Positions 23,290 to 34,527 of a DNA stretch of 64,000 nucleotides are shown here, piece by piece (within the stretch, counting starts at the first letter, position 1; every line of letters starts with the position of its first letter). Below the pieces are notes generated by a model, which saw only the letters and a list, made by a program, of their open reading frames with translations, had not been told where the DNA came from and did not search any database. The DNA lies in assembly GCA_021234155.1 (NCBI GenBank), contig JAJEKV010000059.1, forward strand, positions 8,190,779 through 8,254,778, given 5' to 3'. The position numbers were made by a program, and so were the translations under genes. This DNA is from Isoetes taiwanensis. Its lineage: Eukaryota; Streptophyta; Lycopodiopsida; Isoetales; Isoetaceae.

Positions 23290-24551
23290 CTGAATTGTGT
23301 ATGCAGACCTTAGAAAACATAACCATTCTTTAACAATCGCAGACTAAAAGAATTAGGTAGAATGCTTGCTCACTTAAGAAACTATGTGCAAGCAGAAGAG
23401 ACATTCATGGAACTGGTTAGAATTGCAGTCCCAATCTTCGGCATTCTCCGAAGATTCTGATGCATTTGAGATGGATCTCCGGCATTCTGATGCAGTGAAA
23501 TCTAAAAACCACACGCAGATGAGATGTGCAATCAGAGACAGGCAATCAGAGGCTACAGGAGAACCATGTGGTTCACAAACTATATATACTATTTATGCTA
23601 TTAGTTACACCAACAAGATGCAGTTAAAAACTGGTTGATAGATGCAAGTCTTTAGTTTGCAGGAAGAAATTACATGCAGGTGGAGCTAAAGCATGGGAGT
23701 TCCACATGCCAGGCAGGCAATGAGAATAAAAATGTTCCGGATGCTTGTGTGGTAGCATATTGCATCTAGCTATAAAGTTTGTAGTAAGAAATTACAAATT
23801 CTCAATGTTAATGACAGAGACTGACAATACTAGTGGAATACAGTAAGGACACAGAATACATAAAAGTTCAGAAATGAACCCTCAAAATTAGCACCATAGT
23901 TTTGAACAAGCATTGCTTCTGCAAAACTTTAAGAATGCAACAAGCCAGGCAAAATGCTAATAATAAAGGAAATGCTATGGGTGTCCGTGCAGAATATGGC
24001 ATGACTGTAGCTTAAACGTTTGTAGAAAAACACTACAATTACCTAGAATCAGTGACAGGAAAAGACAATGCTACTAGAATATAGTAAAGACAAAAAATAC
24101 GTACAGTTTCAATTCGATTTTTCTCGATGACGGCTAAAAGAGTTTGGAGGCAGCCCAATTCATGACATGAATTTAGAATAAGAGGGAAATAAAAGTTCGG
24201 AAATGCACCTTCAGTTACCACAGCAATGACTATTTGCTTTGCAGCAATTGTTTCTTCACAACTGTATTGTAAGTTGTATCAGAAATTGTAGTGAAGACAA
24301 AACAGGATTCACCAAAGCAGCGGATAAAAAAGGACTTGAGAAAACAAAAAGGCAAAGCTATTCCAGAGCAGATTACGACTGCAGACTTCAGATTACCTTG
24401 CGCTGCAGCAGGATGTCGCCTAGAGCCTGCAGGAGCAAGGTTGGCACGTGGCATTCACTCTGGTTCTGGTTGTGTCCTGACAGTTAGAGGCTCCGTTAGT
24501 TACATGTCAGCACCCACCTGTACAGTGTACACTATAGTTTCGGAAGAGGTA
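23290..24551 (-). promoter_or_regulatory. presumed 5' region of the MYB gene
   Basis: No clear coding exon was found between the first MYB exon and the foldback at 24.55 kb. A CAG precedes the ATG at 23289, so this first coding exon may itself follow an intron, with the transcription start further upstream. No TATA box or defined operator is claimed. Short minus-strand frames near 24230-24454 have no domain. Confidence 0.3.
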
Positions 24552-24825
24552 ATTTTCACCGCCTGAAAAATTGACGCAGTAAATTTCACTGCGAAATTTT
24601 GAGGCGGTGAGAATTCCCTCTTGAAAAAACAAGGGGCCTGAAATTTGCCCTCTGATATTTGTTTTTCCGGCGAGTTTCCGGCACATTTTTTTTTTGTGGC
24701 GCCGCTTCGCAAGGGAAGGTCAGTGCATCACAGGGAAGGGCGAATCGACTGGCGATCAACTTCAAGTTTCGGTCCGAAAAAACAGGTAGTTTGGGGGCAA
24801 AATTTCAAGCCCCCTGTTTTTTTGT
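24552..24825. mobile_element. MITE-like foldback upstream of MYB
   Basis: Two nested inverted repeats are visible. The first pairs TTTTCACCGCCT (24555) with AGGCGGTGAGAA (24601-24612) as a compact hairpin with arms of about 27 bases. The second pairs 24622-24650 (AAGGGGCCTGAAATTTGCCC) with 24794-24824 (GGGGGCAAAATTTCAAGCCC). A stretch of about 270 bp with stacked inverted repeats and no coding capacity resembles a miniature foldback transposon. No target duplication was identified. Confidence 0.5.
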
Positions 24826-25755
24826 GTAATGTATTTCCTTCCGTTGTTCGAACCTAGGTATCCTGTAAACGATACAATAGCTATTGTTCCATTCTGTTGA
24901 ACTGGGAACATCTCTTAGGGCGCCACGTGTTTGCCCACTGTACGGCCAAGCCGAAATGAGGAATGAGGTTGGGCATGATAAGATTGGTTCGGGGAAAATT
25001 TTGGGCATAATCGGCAAATTTTCTGTTGGATCTAGCCTAGCCTACTAGCTATATACTACCCCTCCATTCCTATCAGTAGAATTAGAAAAAATGGCTATTT
25101 ATAGCAGGAAAAATTCTTGTTGTTTTTATATTGTTTTTGAATTGTATTGTGAAAATTCAATTCCACACTCTAGGTTACAAAGCTTCCAAGAAATTTCCAC
25201 AACTAAGATGATAACAATCCTTTAGTGTAATAAATATTTAGAAGCAATGATCGTATTCTCCATTCTCCATTATAAATCGATAGGATTTCGTACTTAGCAC
25301 CATAAACATGTTCATATCGCTGAATAATTACCTACTAGCGTATGCCCAGGGTTGCCATGCATAAGTAGCAGCATGAATTTGTATAGCTTTCAATGAAAGA
25401 CTTGTTTATCCTATATGATTAATGGGATTCACCACCAAATATAAATGGAATATTATGTGTGCCAAGCATTTTGAAGATAAACGCTTGCACTTGTGAGTGG
25501 TATTCCATAACACTTGCATTTATGAGTATTATTTCACACTTTTCCAATCTTTTGTATGTGAAGAAAGCTATAAAAACATCACAGATTCGTGCCTAATACA
25601 TAGAGCGACATATTTTTATTTGATATATACACCCCTTGAATCGTTATTCATATTAGTTGCAACGATTTTAGTTATTAGACCTCATATTGGGACCCATAGT
25701 CTATAAACATTAGCTGATGTCTAGGAAAAATTGTCCTAAGCAAATTTAAGCGTTC
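24826..25755. other. gene-free AT-rich stretch
   Basis: No coding sequence, RNA gene or clear repeat is recognised. Confidence 0.5.
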
Positions 25756-25929
25756 CTATGAGAGATTCCTCTTCTTGTTTCCTCCCCAAACAAAATTTCT
25801 GATCAGACTAGATAGTTCTTCTATCTTGTCTGGAGGAGCCAACATGACCGAAGCTGCATACACATGTGTGCTGCATAATACAGATTTAGCTACCACTATC
25901 CTCCCTGCCATAAATAATGTCGCTACCTT
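25756..25929 (-). pseudogene. L1-like LINE reverse transcriptase scrap
   Basis: The minus strand encodes KVATLFMAGRIVVAKSVLCS, then VMLAPPDKIEELSSLIRNFV and WGG, which is the post-catalytic region of an L1-type reverse transcriptase. It parallels the same region of the LINE at 17.7-17.85 kb (AKSVLSAVL…LVRNFIWG). It is an isolated 58-codon fragment ending in a stop. Confidence 0.6.
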
Positions 25930-25969
25930 CATCAATTAAGATGCTTGTTTAATCCCAAAAGAATCTCAT

Positions 25970-26509
25970 TGTTTACAGTCCGAGTTCGGGAGAGTTTGGG
26001 GACAGTTCTCTATGAGAACCCTTGTGTCCTGCAAACTACTCCTCGATGAAGAACGATTGTCGCGCGGGCTTTGCAATATAAAATGAAATGAAGAACAAGA
26101 TAACAACTGATGAGACAATAAGTATGCTTTGAAGGATCAATGAGAATACATGAAAAGCTCCATAAGGAGTTGAGACAACAAAAAAATGCTTGAACTTGTC
26201 TAAAGATTTAAGTCTAATCTCCTGGTATATATAGTGCAATGGCCTCTGTCAAAAACAGCAAAGAATCTGTCGTTTGTGGATCTTTGGGCACGTAATCCCG
26301 TGATCCCTGCTATAACTCGTGGAATCATTATTGCCATAATGAGTGGCACTGAAAGTTGACAGGCCATGGATTCCTTATGTTGTGGAGTCGCATGGTCGCT
26401 TCTTCTTGGTTGGCATGACCTTAGCTGCTGGTGTGGATACCTGTCCTTTGCTTTTTGGCTCTTTTCTATACCCTAGGAATAGTGATGTGCTTTGGGCACG
26501 GGATTAACA
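25970..26509 (-). mobile_element. putative 3' LTR of minus-strand LTR element
   Basis: Read on the minus strand, the segment starts TGTTAATCCCGTGCCC directly after the purine tract GTGAAGGGGAG and can be closed at TGTAAACA, giving TG…CA ends and a length of about 540 bp. A TATATATA box lies at 26223-26232. PPT-like tract, TG start and TATA box together fit a retrotransposon LTR, but no second copy was found in the window, so the assignment and the left end are provisional. Confidence 0.45.
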
Positions 26510-26520
26510 CTCCCCTTCAC
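26510..26520 (-). promoter_or_regulatory. polypurine tract
   Basis: GTGAAGGGGAG immediately upstream (minus strand) of the putative LTR start, the usual primer site for plus-strand DNA synthesis. Confidence 0.45.
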
Positions 26521-26926
26521 CAAAGAACACTCAGAGGAGAGAAAAACAGGGACAGTTTTTGGGGGAGGGATATTTGCAAGCTTCCCCGTATCATCTTGGC
26601 GACTATGGGGTCGAACTTGACTGTGGTACTCAGCAACCAGTTTTTGGCGTTGTTGGAGGGCATCAGGCATGTGTCTGTCCAAGAGCTGGAGTGGCATCAA
26701 CGAGAAACCCGGTTCTCACCATCTCTTCAAGAGGTTGGTGAGCAAGGACGGGGCACAAGCTGGCATTTCATCATTAGAAGAGTCTCAAGCCCGAAGGCAA
26801 TGATGCTGGCATTAGGGTTGGAATGAAAAATTGGATGCTTCCTATTCAGGGAGGTCGTCAGAATGCAACGGAGTGCAATGAAGTAGCCAGCTTGACAATG
26901 AACAAAGGAATCTGGAGAAGCCCATG
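26521..26926. other. internal region of LTR element, no clear gene
   Basis: Short frames exist on both strands. The minus frame with MPDALQQRQKLVAEYHSQV is Gln-rich and may be former coding sequence of the LTR element. Nothing can be named. Confidence 0.3.
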
Positions 26927-27718
26927 TTAAGAATTAAGAAAGTCCTGCAATAGCATTTGCGGGCGTCTTCCAAGTCTTCTCATTTGGGATGTAGATCCAA
27001 TTTGTGGTTGTGTCCAGGTGGTCAGTATCCTTCCACACATGTCGTCGGACAAAGCGTGGATCCCATCGAAGATCCACCGTGATGTGCATGGGAGTCCATT
27101 CAGCATGAACTTCCAATGTTTGAACTCAAAAGGAGGAACATCAGTCCATGATGATGTACTCATGCCGTGAGGGGTGCCAAGTGAAGCATAAGGACTGGGT
27201 TGTGGAGGGGGATGCATCTGCTCGTTTTGAGACTGAGTGCGGAATTCTGTGACCAATGCAGAATCCAACTGTTTATATAGCATATCCCAATTTTGTGGTG
27301 GCATCAGTATCTCAAGAGGAGATAGTTCCCAGTCCAGGGGGATGACTTTTTTTTCCAGATATGTCCGGAGAGTATTCAAAGTGCCGACATGCTGGAGGAA
27401 CAGCTCTGCATAGCCAATGCCATAATCACGATGTAAGTGGGTTTGCGCAGACGTGAGAGCCTCCTGTGTCCAGAAGATGAGATGAGAGTGAAGCTCCGCC
27501 ATATATTCATTGAGGAGCATGGCCATGGCAGTTGGATCAGAAAGGTAGTGGTTGTCCTTTTGACGTAATAACACAACTGTTTGGTTGCCTATGAACGCTT
27601 CCAGGTGGTCTTCAAAAAAGCGTGCATGAGAGTATGCCAGATAGAAATCATGCAGAATATATGCCATTGGTTGGACTGTGTGAAAAATAAAAAATTGTAG
27701 ATCTTCAACAGGGAGCAA
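26927..27718 (-). CDS. unidentified 263-codon ORF of LTR element
   Basis: The longest clean minus-strand frame of this block. A frame just upstream (27705-27908) overlaps it and may be its N-terminal part after a frameshift (…CPCQFLVAPC continuing into MLPVEDLQFFIF). The protein is aromatic and helix-prone at the N-terminus (FIFHTVQPMAYILHDFYLAY), then has a Pro/Gln-rich stretch (MHPPPQPSPYASLG) and WTDVPPFEFKHWKF. No signal peptide or known domain is recognised. It lies just inside the putative 3' LTR, where some plant retrotransposons carry an extra ORF. The function is unknown. Confidence 0.4.
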   Translation of the reverse strand: MLPVEDLQFFIFHTVQPMAYILHDFYLAYSHARFFEDHLEAFIGNQTVVLLRQKDNHYLSDPTAMAMLLNEYMAELHSHLIFWTQEALTSAQTHLHRDYGIGYAELFLQHVGTLNTLRTYLEKKVIPLDWELSPLEILMPPQNWDMLYKQLDSALVTEFRTQSQNEQMHPPPQPSPYASLGTPHGMSTSSWTDVPPFEFKHWKFMLNGLPCTSRWIFDGIHALSDDMCGRILTTWTQPQIGSTSQMRRLGRRPQMLLQDFLNS

Positions 27719-27908
27719 CTAGAAATTGACAAGGACACATAAGGTGCCTCGTTCTTCTATGGTGTGTCCTGGCCAAAGACGGACAAATCTTGTACCGTAA
27801 TAGCTCCTTCAACTGAACCTGGGGCACTAAGCTAGCGGATGAGGAATAGATGTCTTGATTTGACATAATCAAAGTAACCCATGGGAAGAGTGCAAGAAAA
27901 AGGTTCAA

Positions 27909-28154
27909 TCAGAATTTCAATAATCAAATGCAAGCAACTTTAGTAGACAAATAGTTAAACAACATCATCTTTCCTTCACAATGACTTCTAATATCATATA
28001 ATATCCAACATGAATCAAATCACCAATTCCATAGACAACATGACTTACTAGTAATGATGCCCAACGTTGCTGGGCATAAGTTGGAAATTTGTGTGGACAA
28101 AAACCTATTCAGCTCAGACTCCTTTTCATAAATCTAATAAAATAGAAATCAAGC
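27909..28154. other. no gene
   Basis: AT-rich sequence leading into the polypyrimidine tract. Nothing recognised. Confidence 0.4.
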
Positions 28155-29812
28155 CCAGCATTGGTGAGTTTTAAGAGTTTTTTGTGCATTCGACACCCTT
28201 CCTCTTCCCTTTGCCTTTGCTCTATCCCGCATTTCTCTTCTTCCTCGTTTTCCTACACACTTTCCTTTTTCCTTTTCCCTTTTTTTCTCATTTTTCCCTC
28301 ACATGTCTTTTTTTTTTCCTTCTCTCTTTTTTTCTTTTTTTATCCCCTTCTCTTCCCTTCCCTTTCCCTTTCCCTTTTCCCCTTCCTTTTTATCTGACGG
28401 ACTTTTTCCCTTCCCTTTTGGTCCTTTCCCCGCCCTTTCCACTTTTCCCCTTCCTTTCCCTTTTCGCATGCACTTTTTTCGTTCTCTTTTCCTCACATTT
28501 TCGTGTGCCACTTTTGTTCATTTCCCCATCCTCTTCCTCTTTATCCCTTGCCCTTTTTTGCTTCTCTTTTCCCATTTTCCTCGTGCCTTTCTTTTCCCTT
28601 CCCCTTTCTTTTTCTTTTTTCCTTTCACTTCCCTTTTCATTCTTTCGCCACCCTTTTGCTCTTCCCAGTACCCTTTTTCCCTTTCCTTTCCCCCTTCTTT
28701 TCCATTTTCTCTTTCCTTATGCCTTTTTCCATTCCCTTTTCTCTAACTTTTTTTATGTGCCCCTTTTCCTCCTTTCCCCACCCTTTTTTCCTTTTCCTTT
28801 TCCCTTTCCTCTTTTTCTTTTTTTCTTTTCCTTTTCCCATGCTCTCTTTCCTCCCCCTCATTTTTTTTTACCTTTTTCGGTCTTTTTTCCTTTCCCTTTT
28901 CCATGGACTTTTCCTTTCCGTTTTCCTCCTTTCCCGATCCCTTCCCTCCACTTCTTTTAACCGTGCCCTTTTTCCCTTTCCTTCACCCTTTCTCCCTTCC
29001 TTTCCTTTTCCCATGCCCTTCCCACATTTGTTCTGTTTCCTTTTTTTCCACGCCCGTCTTCCTCTTTTCCCCCACCCTTTCCCTCTTCCCCTTTTCTTTT
29101 TTCCATGTCTTTTTTTCCCTTTGTTTGCCCTTTTCCTCCCTTTTTTTTTTCTCGTGCTCTTTTCCTCTTCCCTTTTTCTAATGCCCTTTTTCCAGGTTCT
29201 AATTCCTTCTTTGCCCCTCCCTTTTTCTTTCTTCTTTTACTTTTCCTTTTCCCATGCCCCTTTTCCCTTCCCTTCTCCCTATCATTTTCCTTTTCCCGGC
29301 CCTTTTTCTTATTTTTCCAACCTTTCACTCTTTCCCTTCCCTTTCCCTCTCTTTTTTGCTTTCCCATGCCATTTTTCCCTTCCCTTTTCTTCTTTCCTCA
29401 CCCTTTCCCTTTTCTCCTCTTTCCCATGCCATTTTTCCCTTCCCTTTTCTTCTTTCCTCACCCTTTCCCTTTTCTCCTCTTTCCCATGCTCTTTTTGCCT
29501 TTTCTTTTCCCGTGCTCTTTTTTTTTTCCTCCTTCCTTTTCCCATTCTTCACCCTTTTTCCTATGGCATTTCCCCTTCCCTTTTCCCCTTTACCTCTTCC
29601 CCTTTCCTCATGCCCTTTTCTCAAGTTCCCTTCTCCCCCCCTTTTGATTTTTTCTTTCCCTTTCCCTTTTCCCATGCATTTTTCTCTTCTCTTATCCCCA
29701 CCCTTTTCCCTCTTCTTTTTTTTTTTCATTTTCCCGTGCCTTTTTGCCCCTTCACATTCTCTCTTTTCTTCTCCCTTTTCCTTTTTCCCCTTTTCCTTTA
29801 CCCTTTTCCCAT
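28155..29812. repeat. 1.65-kb polypyrimidine/polypurine tract
   Basis: The plus strand is almost entirely C and T, made of runs such as TTTTCCCTTCCCTTTTCC punctuated by CCATGCC. At about 29365-29490 a ~64-bp unit is duplicated perfectly or nearly so. The long open frames that cross it (up to 463 codons of Phe, Pro, Ser and Leu) follow from the absence of A, hence of stop codons, and are not genes. Such tracts can adopt triplex (H-DNA) structures. Confidence 0.9.
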
Positions 29813-30551
29813 AAGACCAATCATGTTGGTAAGAAGTTGTGCGAGAAGTCTCGACCTTTGGATGCACCTAGATGATCTCGGCCATTCAAATTAGGGCTTG
29901 ATCCAATCCAAGACTTACAGTATAACATTATAATATAAGATTGTATTTACTCAATAGCAACCTTCAACAATAAGCTAGCATTAACCATTAGTTAATAATT
30001 GCAAGCTTATGACAATACACAAATAACTGTAGCATAATATAATATGATCGAATTACTGTAGCTATGATCTTCAATGAGTTTCCTTCACATATTTAATCAC
30101 ACAAACCTGTTGTATTATGATCAGAAACACTCCCTTGATCTCTCCCACTTATCTATACATCTTTCATTCTTTTATCAGCATCGATTCCGGCAGTTAAGCC
30201 TCACCGATCTGCCGAAATTATCCTTCTGTCTTTGGTCCATTGGACTGAGAATATATACAAGGAAGTCGTTGCTTATTGGACCGAAATTTTCCATATGGTT
30301 AAACCTTAGGTCAAACTTAATAAGAGTGGCCATTGAACCATTGCACCTTTACATTGCAACATTGCATCATTCATCTGAGAATTTAACTTCCCCCTTTCTA
30401 TATGATCTCCCCCTTTGCAATAAGAGATCATAACAATGACCAACCTTAGATGTTTCAGGCTATGCCCCAGCTCAAGATTATGATATGAATTTTAAATTCT
30501 AACAAAGAGGGTAATCCGTGCGTATATGCTCAGCAAGAACTAAATACCATT
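29813..30551. other. no gene
   Basis: AT-rich sequence with a 119-codon plus-strand frame (30074-30433) of no recognisable domain. Nothing supported. Confidence 0.4.
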
Positions 30552-31568
30552 CTATGTTGTTGTGGCGTCTTCAACTGACAATTCTGCTTGTTGGAGTAGA
30601 TGTTTTAGATCCTGGATTTGATTAGTCTTTTTATCCACCAGGTGCCTGAATTCCTTAAGCTTGCGATGAGCATGAGTGTTATGAGAAGGAGAGGCACCCA
30701 TTGAGGAGAGTTGGAGCTGGAGACCCACCATTTCTGTATCGTCTATGATTTTCTGCTTGACAGAATTTTGAATCTGGGTTGACTTGGATCTAGGCAACCA
30801 TGAACAAGCCTTCCAACTCTGTGATGCGTTGTTGTTGGTGCATGGAGACACCTTTCAGATCTTTGAATTCTTCTTGCAGACTATAATAGAGTGCCAAAGA
30901 ATCTTGCAAGAGCCGATCTTTAGTTGTGAGCTGGTCTTGGAGGGTTTGGACTTGTACCTGTAATGGAGGGTGGATTGCCCCAATTGGGCCAGGGCATCTT
31001 GGGCCCTCTTCAACTCATCTCGTGTGGCAAGAAGAGCACTGTATTTTCCTTGGAGCTTCTCCTCAAAAGTACGTTTTTGAGTGGAGAGATCCTGGAGTTC
31101 TTGTGTGAGGACATCAAAGGAATCCAAGTGATCCTTGATACCATTTATGAGCTTGTCCTGGGTCATATAGGGCTTGCCGAGAAGGTAGAAGAGGCTGATG
31201 ATGAACTTCTTGAGGAAGAGAAACCCTTGACTGCTGATTTGGATGAGATGGAGTATCCTTTGCAGAGTGGTGTGAGAAGGATATAGGAATCGGAGATTTC
31301 CTATGTGTGAAAGGACTGCGAACTTCTTCTTGCGTGTCGAAGTGTTACTGCTGCAAGTACTCAGCAGAAGGTCACGTATGGCAGTGATCTTTGAGGGAAC
31401 TCTGCTGGAGGCCGGTGACATGGAGGTGCTGCCATAGATGGACACAGTGCTTGGAACAAAAAGACTTTGATTTATGAGTGCCTGAAAATGCGCACCCATT
31501 GCAGAATCGAGGCCAGAGCCCGGAGCTTTCCTCAAACGATCTAGATCTTTAAATATTCGTTGCATCAA
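30552..31568 (-). pseudogene. coiled-coil protein remnant
   Basis: Two minus-strand frames follow one another, 31568-30855 (237 codons) and 30851-30552 (99 codons). Together they show LMQRIFKDLDRLRKAPGSG, a serine-rich stretch and then heptad-like helices (LTQELQDLSTQKRTFEEKL, ELKRAQDALAQLG, RKLKEFRHLVDKK, QIQDLKHLLQQAELS). The upstream minus-strand sequence continues the protein in broken frames (FFGHSIKNTHINKDFLAAI). A globular N-terminus followed by a coiled coil is common in plant transposon-associated proteins, but I cannot name the family. Confidence 0.4.
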
Positions 31569-33321
31569 AAGTTGGGGCCAGTCAATGGATTTATCCGAAT
31601 GAATAGCAGCTAAGAAATCTTTATTGATGTGAGTGTTTTTTATAGAATGACCAAAGAATTTTCACCACAGGAACTTGACAAAGACATCGAAATCTTGCAA
31701 ATCCGGCCACCCCAAGGAATTTGGGGGGCTGACAAGGTGAAAAACCTTTGTGACCAGGGCCCAAGTGAGGAAAATTGGAGTTCCATCAATTAAAGTTTGA
31801 AACCTTGAAGAGTACTAATCGGATTGGCAACAAATTGCCGGAGTTGCCCGGGATTGAGGACCGGAAGTTCTTGATCCGCAAAGGAATCTAGTCCTGCCCT
31901 ACTGCAACAGTCCGATTTGGACCTTGCAAGGGTGCCGGAAGAGAAGCGAAAGAGAAGCTTACTGAGGCAAAAACTGTAACCTCCATTGGTGTGTTGATGT
32001 GCAGAGTTCTGAATCGTGAAGAGGCAGCCATAGTTGTCGACGAAAAGGTTGCGGCACGGAGGTAGACAATGAAGTCGGAGAGCTTAAAAGGAATACGTTT
32101 GTGGCGGTTCACGGTGCCCTTTATATGAGGTAGTTGCAGTAAAATCAGAACTGTTGAAAATGACAGGTGGCAGCATCTCCAGAAGACGAAGTCAGGTGAA
32201 ATTTTGGTTAAGTCCACAAGAAAACACAAGAGAAGAAGAGGTGCTGTGACATCATCGTGAAGAGCATGAGGTTAATTAAGAATGTCAACTCTATCACAGT
32301 AGACGGTAATGGTAGACGTCGCGTTGGCACAATAATGGAAGGGGGCAATAATTACGGCATGGTATGGTAGATTCGAAGATCTTAGCTTTATGGTTTCTTG
32401 ATCCAGAAGGATGGAACGAATGGAATGACAGCTAGGACGCTATGTTGGCATAGCGGCAAGTCAATGGCCTATATAAGAAGTGGTGGAGTCAAAGGAGAAG
32501 CATCAATTGGAGAGCGCCATGGACGATTATTTGAATATGATGCCGAGCAATTGCCTCGAATAGATCACCTGCCGGATGAATCATATGGACTTGTAGAAGC
32601 TGAAGAATCTGGGCATCTCTATGGATGGCTGGTTGTCGGGCGTCATTGAGATGCCCAATCCTTACTCTGACTACCTGGATGTGGTGATCCACCTTCAATG
32701 GCACCACAGGCTGGGTTTTCGGGTGTGCTCTGCAGCCAATCCTGAGTAAGGATGGTCCAAATAGTAGTAATATGATTATATAGAGGAGAAATCCTCACTT
32801 TTTGTAACCTACTACTTTTTGTTGAATATAATGATGTTGGCTCTAATTCTATGTCTGTATCTGTTGAGATTGCCAAATTTTCTGTCTTGTAAAAATGTTT
32901 AACACGAAAAGCATTGACTAGGGATGGAAGGGGAGTGTCATCCAACTCTGGAAGTGTCCTCGGAAGAGACAGAGTTTGAGAAAAGTGGACAAACTCAATG
33001 GAATTTTGATTTTTGCCAAATCTTCTTATAGTTCCAGAGGGATGCCGTTGGACGGAGGGCTATTCTTAGAGTAAGGAAGCAGCAAAATCTTTCAAGAGTT
33101 CAACTTCTGCAACGATATTGAGATATGTATGCTTGCATGGAGGAGGCATGGACAGAGAAGGTTCAGTCCTCCGAGTGGTGGCATGGACATTTCCCAAGAT
33201 GCGGCCTTCCGCTGCTTGCATAATGCATAGAATACTTTGCCGGAGTTTAGGCATGATATGGGGCATTGGGTGATCGAGATCAGGTGCAAAATGAACAGAC
33301 TTGGGGAAGGGGAGGGGGGGC
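31569..33321 (-). other. decayed internal region of minus-strand LTR element
   Basis: Short minus-strand frames (for example 32643-32945 with LPSLVNAFRVKHFYKTENLA) are protein-like but unassigned. No reverse transcriptase, RNase H or integrase motif was found on the minus strand between the gag-like region and the putative LTR, so the element appears to lack pol or to have lost it. Confidence 0.4.
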
Positions 33322-33684
33322 TTATGCTGAAAGAGTGTCTACTGCATAAGTAGACCTGACATCCTGAGATATGAGAAGATAGGGATGAGTGCCTTGAGTC
33401 TGGCGGAAACCAAACCCACCCAGTTGGAGTGTTGAATTGGAGGGTTCAATGCTTGGTAAATTTCTTCTTGAGGCCTCGTTGTTATTGGAGTTGAGGCGCG
33501 CGTGGGGGTTTCTTGAGCACAGAGCAGAGAGCTTGTTTACTATTGCCAACCCAGAGTTGGTAGGCAGTAAGGCGGACTGAAGTCGTTTGATTCTTACCCG
33601 GTAGTTGGACTTGAACTTGCAAAAGTTGAGGGCACGTGGTAGTGGTGTGGTCCCATTCATGGCAATGATAGCATTGGGCCTTAG
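33322..33684 (-). pseudogene. Gag zinc-knuckle part of minus-strand element (downstream of copia insertion)
   Basis: The minus strand encodes AQCYHCHEWDHTTTTCPQL, a C-x2-C-x4-H-x4-C retroviral-type zinc knuckle. It follows directly on …TFDPAK at the other side of the Ty1-copia insertion: skipping the copia element and one CTTAG copy, the frame runs on without a break. The downstream part is decayed in two frames. Confidence 0.6.
33680..33684 (+). repeat. 5-bp target duplication of copia (left)
   Basis: CTTAG precedes the 5' LTR and is repeated at 39592-39596 after the 3' LTR. Confidence 0.85.
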
Positions 33685-34501
33685 TGTTGAGATAAAGTTC
33701 ATCGCATGATTGTTTATGTAGTGATTGTTTATGACAGAAAGACCTCAAAGCATTAAACCATAGGGGAATGATATATGAGCATGAAGTTGGACTGATGAAG
33801 TTGAACTGACACAGTTGAGCCAGGTATGTGGTACCAGCATAAATTGCCCTATGCAATATGAGCTAAATAGATTGAACTTAAATTATTAACGCGGGCAGTT
33901 GCAACTCAAGGTCAAAGGTTGGTTGTATAGGGAAGTGTATAAAATGGTTGCAGTTACATCTAAAGGTCGAAGATCACATGTATAGGGAAACTGTATATAA
34001 ATTTAAAAGTTAAACCATTGACAGGTTTATATTTTAAGAAAGTTGGATTATTTCGGTCCAATAGACAAAAGCCAGTCCATGCTCAATCAGTCTCGGTCGA
34101 ATGATCTTGTTACAGATAGATGATGAGAGCTCGGTAGTTACCACAACCGCCGGGCCCAACAATGTAAATACAATGAGAATCGACAGAAAGTAATACAGAG
34201 GAAATTTATTCGAGATCAGTGTCGGTAAGTTCATATGGTTGTGTACTATGGATATAATATAGACTTGGTCTATTATGAGAATTGGATATTAAAGAATTTG
34301 GTAGCTTCAAACTACTTAGGTGAAAAGAGGAGAATTGAGTTTGTATAGCTATTAAATGGAATGCTGCTTATAATTTGAATTGTATAAGATCTTTTAATTG
34401 GCAATGACATCAATTTGAGATCTAGTTGTGTGAAGTAAATCTAGTGTTTGAATCCAAACATTACATTGCTATCAATTAATAATTTTGTCTAGATACTAAC
34501 A
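33685..34501 (+). mobile_element. Ty1-copia 5' LTR
   Basis: The 817-bp LTR begins TGTTGAGATAAAGTTCAT and ends GTCTAGATACTAACA. It matches 38754-39591 closely. Visible differences include a ~19-bp block (AGCATGGAACTGGG with flanks) present only in the 3' copy and a few substitutions. A TATATAAA box lies at 33994-34001. Confidence 0.9.
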
Positions 34502-34516
34502 TTGGTATCAGAGCTA
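34502..34516 (+). promoter_or_regulatory. primer binding site (tRNA-iMet type)
   Basis: TTGGTATCAGAGCTA directly follows the 5' LTR. TGGTATCAGAGC is complementary to the 3' end of plant initiator tRNA-Met, the usual primer of Ty1-copia elements. Confidence 0.9.
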
Positions 34517-34527
34517 GTTACAACAAA

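Noticed and set aside
28184-29894. Long open frames up to 463 codons, rich in Phe, Pro, Ser and Leu (and Lys/Gly/Glu on the other strand)
   Set aside because: They follow from a strand nearly free of A, hence of stop codons. There is no domain, and all frames are open together.
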